From Glandiceps talaboti (Eukaryota > Hemichordata > Enteropneusta > Spengelidae), in the NCBI RefSeq assembly GCF_964340395.1, contig NC_135565.1, positions 6,382,642 through 6,446,641 of the forward strand: 64,000 nt of DNA. The letters run 5' to 3'. Positions 60,386 to 64,000 of the stretch are shown piece by piece. The position numbers were made by a program, and so were the translations under genes. Under the pieces are notes generated by a model. The model made no database searches, had not been told where the DNA came from, and was given only the letters and a program-made list of their open reading frames with translations. Every line of letters begins with the position of its first letter. Position 1 is the first letter of the stretch.

Positions 60386-61630
60386 ATAAAGTATCTTTAG
60401 CGAGTTGAACACTGTGGAAAATCATAATGCAATTTTAGGTTTGAATTATGACCAGTACATGAAATGTTAGTCATGATGAGAGACAACAGTCAAAATCCGT
60501 AACACAACTACACTGTTGTGGGAGTATTTTAAGAAGGGTGGTTCTTTGACGAACAGAGATGAACAACGAGACAGTAGTATACTATAGTGAGAGCTTTATT
60601 GTGATACACACAATCCAACCTCTAACAAACTCTAACTCTACATAGAAAAAGGCACACTTTAATTACAATCTAACCATGTGTTATGTCAGTCATGTAATGT
60701 TTGTGCAAGGTCATACATCTGTTCCAAAATCAATATTCCACATGTAGATACTAGTATGGCAAGCCACAGGTGTCTTCAGTCCAACACACCACTGGCTTGC
60801 CTAATATACTAGGCTACATGTATGTTAGTAAAGATTAATACAATGTTCAAAGTATAGCAGCATGTGTACATTTTCCCAGCCAGTGGCAATGAATGACCAA
60901 CTCTTAATAACACTCATTTCATTTCGCATCGTCCTGCTAACAGTAGCAAGTTGATATTTTGAAACCCAAATAGTCTAACGTATGTAATAATTCTCTACTA
61001 GAACTTATCAGGTGTGGCAGTATTTCGCTAACATATTTTTTTTTTTTTTTTTTTTTTTTTTGGGGGGGGGGGGGGGTGTGGCTAACTGTGTTGATTTTTA
61101 AAAGTAATTATCAACTTGCTGCTACATTGTACATGTAGTTAGCCGAACAAGCTGCATAAGACGACTGTTATCAGATTCAGTCATTCAGTGCCATATTAAA
61201 CACACTAACATTTTCCAGGCAGTTGGAAACTTCAAAAGACTCATCACAGCGGTCGACATACTTTCAACAAGCTAAGACAGACACTAACTAATAGATAGTA
61301 CAGCATCATGTTGACATAATCTATCAGTGGATGTTGATGTATTACATTCACAGTAGGCTGGTATCTCTCACAAGAAGTTGTACTCATGCATTGGGGAATA
61401 GCCAACACTGACAGTTTTAGGTCACTACAAACTGTCTATGGGCAGCCTGCGACATGAAATGGTTTTTTTTCGTAAACGTAACTGCAATATTCCAGTATAC
61501 ATTTTCGTAGATTTCCAACTCATTTACATTATTTTGGTTAATAATAACAACAAATAATTCTAGTAATTTCTATTCAATCAAATAAATTTGAAAATTTGTT
61601 GAATGGTCACCACTGAGTAACACCCTACTA
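60386..61630. other. No supported gene; poly-T/poly-G tract at 61037-61076
   Basis: A run of about 23 T passes directly into about 15 G. The rest is without open frames of note. Confidence 0.45.
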
Positions 61631-61634
61631 TTGA

Positions 61635-61800
61635 AAAGCAGGAGGAAACCAGAGTACCTGGGTAACACCTACATATTGTACGTTGATTGCCAGGGTCAAA
61701 TGGAGCATCACTCTTGCATACAATGTACAGACCTGGTTAATCTTTAGTCAAACCCAGTCAGCACTGAACAAACCCAGACACAGTACACATTGATAATTGC
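61635..61800 (+). repeat. Diverged SINE body related to 20526-20785
   Basis: AGGAGGAAACCAGAGTACCT and a later TTTAGTCAAACCCAGTCAGC align in order with AGGAGGAAACGGAGAACCCG and TTTAATCAAACCCAGCCGAC of the SINE at 20526-20785. Box A and B are not preserved. Confidence 0.55.
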
Positions 61801-61807
61801 CATTCCA

Positions 61808-61872
61808 ATGGTGTATCAACAGATCATGACAATAGGTTTAGTCTGTGTCTATATAAATTGAGACCTCCACGG
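61808..61872 (+). repeat. Isolated copy of the 67-bp repeat unit
   Basis: GTGTATCAACAGATCATGAC, AGTCTGTGTCTAT and GAGACCTCCACGGCC align with the array unit at 63764-64000. Confidence 0.55.
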
Positions 61873-61884
61873 CCACAGTAGTAC

Positions 61885-62425
61885 TAGTCTTGCTGCTAGA
61901 CGTTCGGGCTTTCTTTCGATGCTATAACTATAAGCGAACGAAGTTCGCATGTGAGGGCTTGCCCGAACAGTCTAGCGAATGTCATTTTCAGACCGGACAT
62001 TCCATTGAGATTACATTGAGCGGTGGGTTGGGCCATCTATGCATATATATACTTTAATATATTCAATAACCTATGACCTCGGGGAATCTCTGCATGCAAG
62101 TGTTGACAAACACATTTACGTCATTACTATGGCTCATCGGTTTATAGTAATTGTGAGTTTGATGAGTGTGTAGACGTTGTCATTCACACATTTCAGTTAA
62201 CGCATTGGTGGTTATTTATACAAGCCCCTCCTTAAGATGAATATGCATGAAAATTTAGCTATTGTCCTCTGTTTGTGTTTGTCGCTAATACGGTTCTCTG
62301 ATTGGCAGTTATTTATATCCTGATGACATTCGCTAGACCTCGGATGTACCATCCTCGATAGCGTTGTTCGGCTGTATGTCGTATTTTATCGGAAGAACAT
62401 CCGAGGGCTAGCTGATAGACTACAG
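61885..62425. repeat. Nested inverted repeats (foldback region)
   Basis: GCTAGACGTTCGGGCTTTC faces GGGCTTGCCCGAACAGTCTAG (about 61895-61977). Further right, CTAGACCTCGGATGTACC faces GAACATCCGAGGGCTAGC (about 62333-62411). GCTAGAC words at the arms link the two hairpins. It could be a foldback transposon; no open frame is seen. Confidence 0.5.
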
Positions 62426-62595
62426 TAGTACCTACATGTACGTGTACAGCTTAACATGTAACATATATGCATTTGATGACAGTTACTGTCAGTTTCTTTT
62501 CATGATAATGCCATGTATCCAAACAAACTTGTGTTCAGTGAACCTTAAGAAAGACGGCTAGTCGATTACTGGAATTAGTTGGAATTGGCCAAGCT

Positions 62596-62621
62596 ACATA
62601 CACGTACATGTACGTGTATGT
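62596..62621. repeat. Perfect 26-bp palindrome
   Basis: Centred on ACACGTACATGTACGTGT and extended by CAT/ATG pairs to 26 bases, with no spacer. It contains the common TACATGTA word of this genome. Confidence 0.85.
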
Positions 62622-63350
62622 GTACACATTTTAAGAGTATCTTAATGAATTAATGTAATATCATTTCCAAAATACATCATCAACATAAGTACATGTATGT
62701 ACAACTAAGCTGATACCAAGACAGACCGACTCATCTACATGTATGAGGCATGTCAAATGAAAAAATCTCACGGTTGAATACACATCAATTTAATCTTTAA
62801 ATATGTCCAATAATTAATGTATTTTATTTAGACAGACATGAAGTATTTGAGTATAAAATCATCCATGTAAAACTGATATAGCTGTAATTACACGTACATA
62901 TACTCTGTCATTTTATTGTAAATACATTGTACACATGGAACTTGCAAACCCGCCATGTTGAATGTTGCATCATGGGAAATGTGATAATAAATACTAATCA
63001 ATTAGCATTGTAAACAATGTTGATACATTCTTTGTAACCACAAATGATCAATTCATAGTTACTGTGACCATTGTGGGAGGTTACTTTTTTTTAGTAGCTC
63101 CAGATTACATGTAGGTATTACAATAACCACAGATAATCCCACAGTCCTTTGCGTCTGAGCATGCTCAGTCTGGATTGCAAGTTCACTATTTGGCACTTTG
63201 TTAATTATATGACTCTGATAATCATGCTTCGATTTTACTATGATTAATGTAGAGTACCAGACACAAACTTCAAGTACATGAAACTAATAAGGGTAATTCA
63301 CACTTTCGCAAGTTGTGTCGGCTCTGAGTACACTCTGATCCTAACTCGAC
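62622..63350. other. No supported feature
   Basis: AT-rich; the 100-codon minus-strand frame at 63270-63572 falls mainly in family B repeat and is not called. Confidence 0.4.
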
Positions 63351-63354
63351 ATAA

Positions 63355-63762
63355 CAAAATAGTGCCAATGGCATTGTAGCACAACTGTATATTTGGCTGT
63401 TGCTATGGATGTGATCGTGTTGCAAGGCATATTTGCTTACATTTTTGGAATTTTTATTCATATGCCTAACCATGCCTGATTTTTTTCTTTGAAATGTACA
63501 CCACCATTTGGCTGTTTCTATGGGCATGGTCTTGTTGCCAGGGATATTTGCACACATTTTTTGAATGTTCAATTTGCTAGCCTATTAATCCCTGTTATTA
63601 TTTTTATGATACATGTATACACCATCATTTGTCTGTTGCTATGGGTGTGACCATGGCTTATACAGGGCCAGTTTTGTCTAATTGGTTTGAACAATAACTG
63701 CAGAATAACATCTCCAGAAACATCCAAACCAACTATCAGCCATATTCATCATGTACATGTTT
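63355..63762 (+). repeat. Dispersed repeat family B, 5' part
   Basis: GCCAATGGCATTGTAGCACA, GGCTGTTGCTATGGATGTGA, CTATGGGCATGGTCTTGTTG and CAGAATAACATCTCCAGAAA align with 22075-22530. Confidence 0.7.
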
Positions 63763-63763
63763 G

Positions 63764-64000
63764 GAGTCAACATATCACAATAGTTTTAGTCTGTGTGTCT
63801 ATCTTAGTAAGCCGAAACCTCAATTGCCAATGTTGTATCAACATATCACAATAGTTTGTTTGTGTCTATCTTAGTAAGCCGAAACCTCAATTGCCAATGT
63901 TGTATCAACATATCACAATAGTTTGTTTGTGTCTATCTTAGTAAGCCGAAACCTCAATTGCCAACGTTGTATCAACATATCACAATACTTTGTTTGTGTC
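63764..64000 (+). repeat. 67-bp tandem repeat, runs off the window end
   Basis: TGTATCAACATATCACAATA occurs at 63834, 63901 and 63968, exactly 67 bp apart. At least 3.4 units are visible. The first unit is longer and diverged. Copies are almost identical, so the array is recently expanded. Confidence 0.92.

Overview
The window is animal nuclear DNA, probably from a marine invertebrate. The evidence is a nuclear-receptor gene split by GT-AG introns, relics of non-LTR retrotransposons, a tRNA-derived SINE, many terminal-inverted-repeat (TIR) elements, long satellites, and a strong excess of the palindrome TACATGTA. The phylum cannot be fixed from the sequence; the mix of dispersed repeats fits a lophotrochozoan or an invertebrate deuterostome.

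Only one gene is well supported: a subfamily-1 (NR1) nuclear receptor on the minus strand, from 27888 down to 11153. Eight coding exons were found (27809-27888, 21899-22040, 21114-21649, 17160-17265, 16240-16382, 13328-13406, 12164-12354, 11153-11419). Their reading phases are compatible at every junction. They encode 513 residues: both zinc fingers, hinge, ligand-binding domain, a clear AF-2 helix and a 72-residue C-terminal tail. The A/B region and start codon lie upstream of 27888 and were not found. Odd features are a Ser-rich stretch of about 88 residues between LBD helices 1 and 3, and AGGTCA half-site arrays in and just beyond the gene.

Layout. 1-10 kb: repeat-rich intergenic DNA with two TIR elements (7.2 and 8.1 kb). 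10.1-11.05 kb: a 303-bp tandem repeat, each unit headed by AGGTCA direct repeats. 11.15-27.9 kb: the receptor gene; its introns hold a 16-bp minisatellite (13.6-15.25 kb), TIR elements (11.6, 15.8, 18.4 and 27.4 kb), a SINE (20.5 kb), a 117-bp tandem array and a dead reverse transcriptase (25.4-26.6 kb). 27.9-44.2 kb: repeats, including a 910-bp tandem duplication (31-33 kb), an element with perfect 57-bp TIRs (33.64-34.40 kb), a 52-bp array (38.06-39.62 kb) and LINE fragments. 44.19-56.16 kb: a 12-kb satellite of 27-bp units with higher-order duplications. 56.2-64 kb: more TIR, SINE and foldback elements, and a 67-bp array running off the end.

Most long open frames here come from tandem repeats whose unit lacks stop codons and are not proposed as genes. 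No RNA gene, CRISPR array or bacterial feature was seen.
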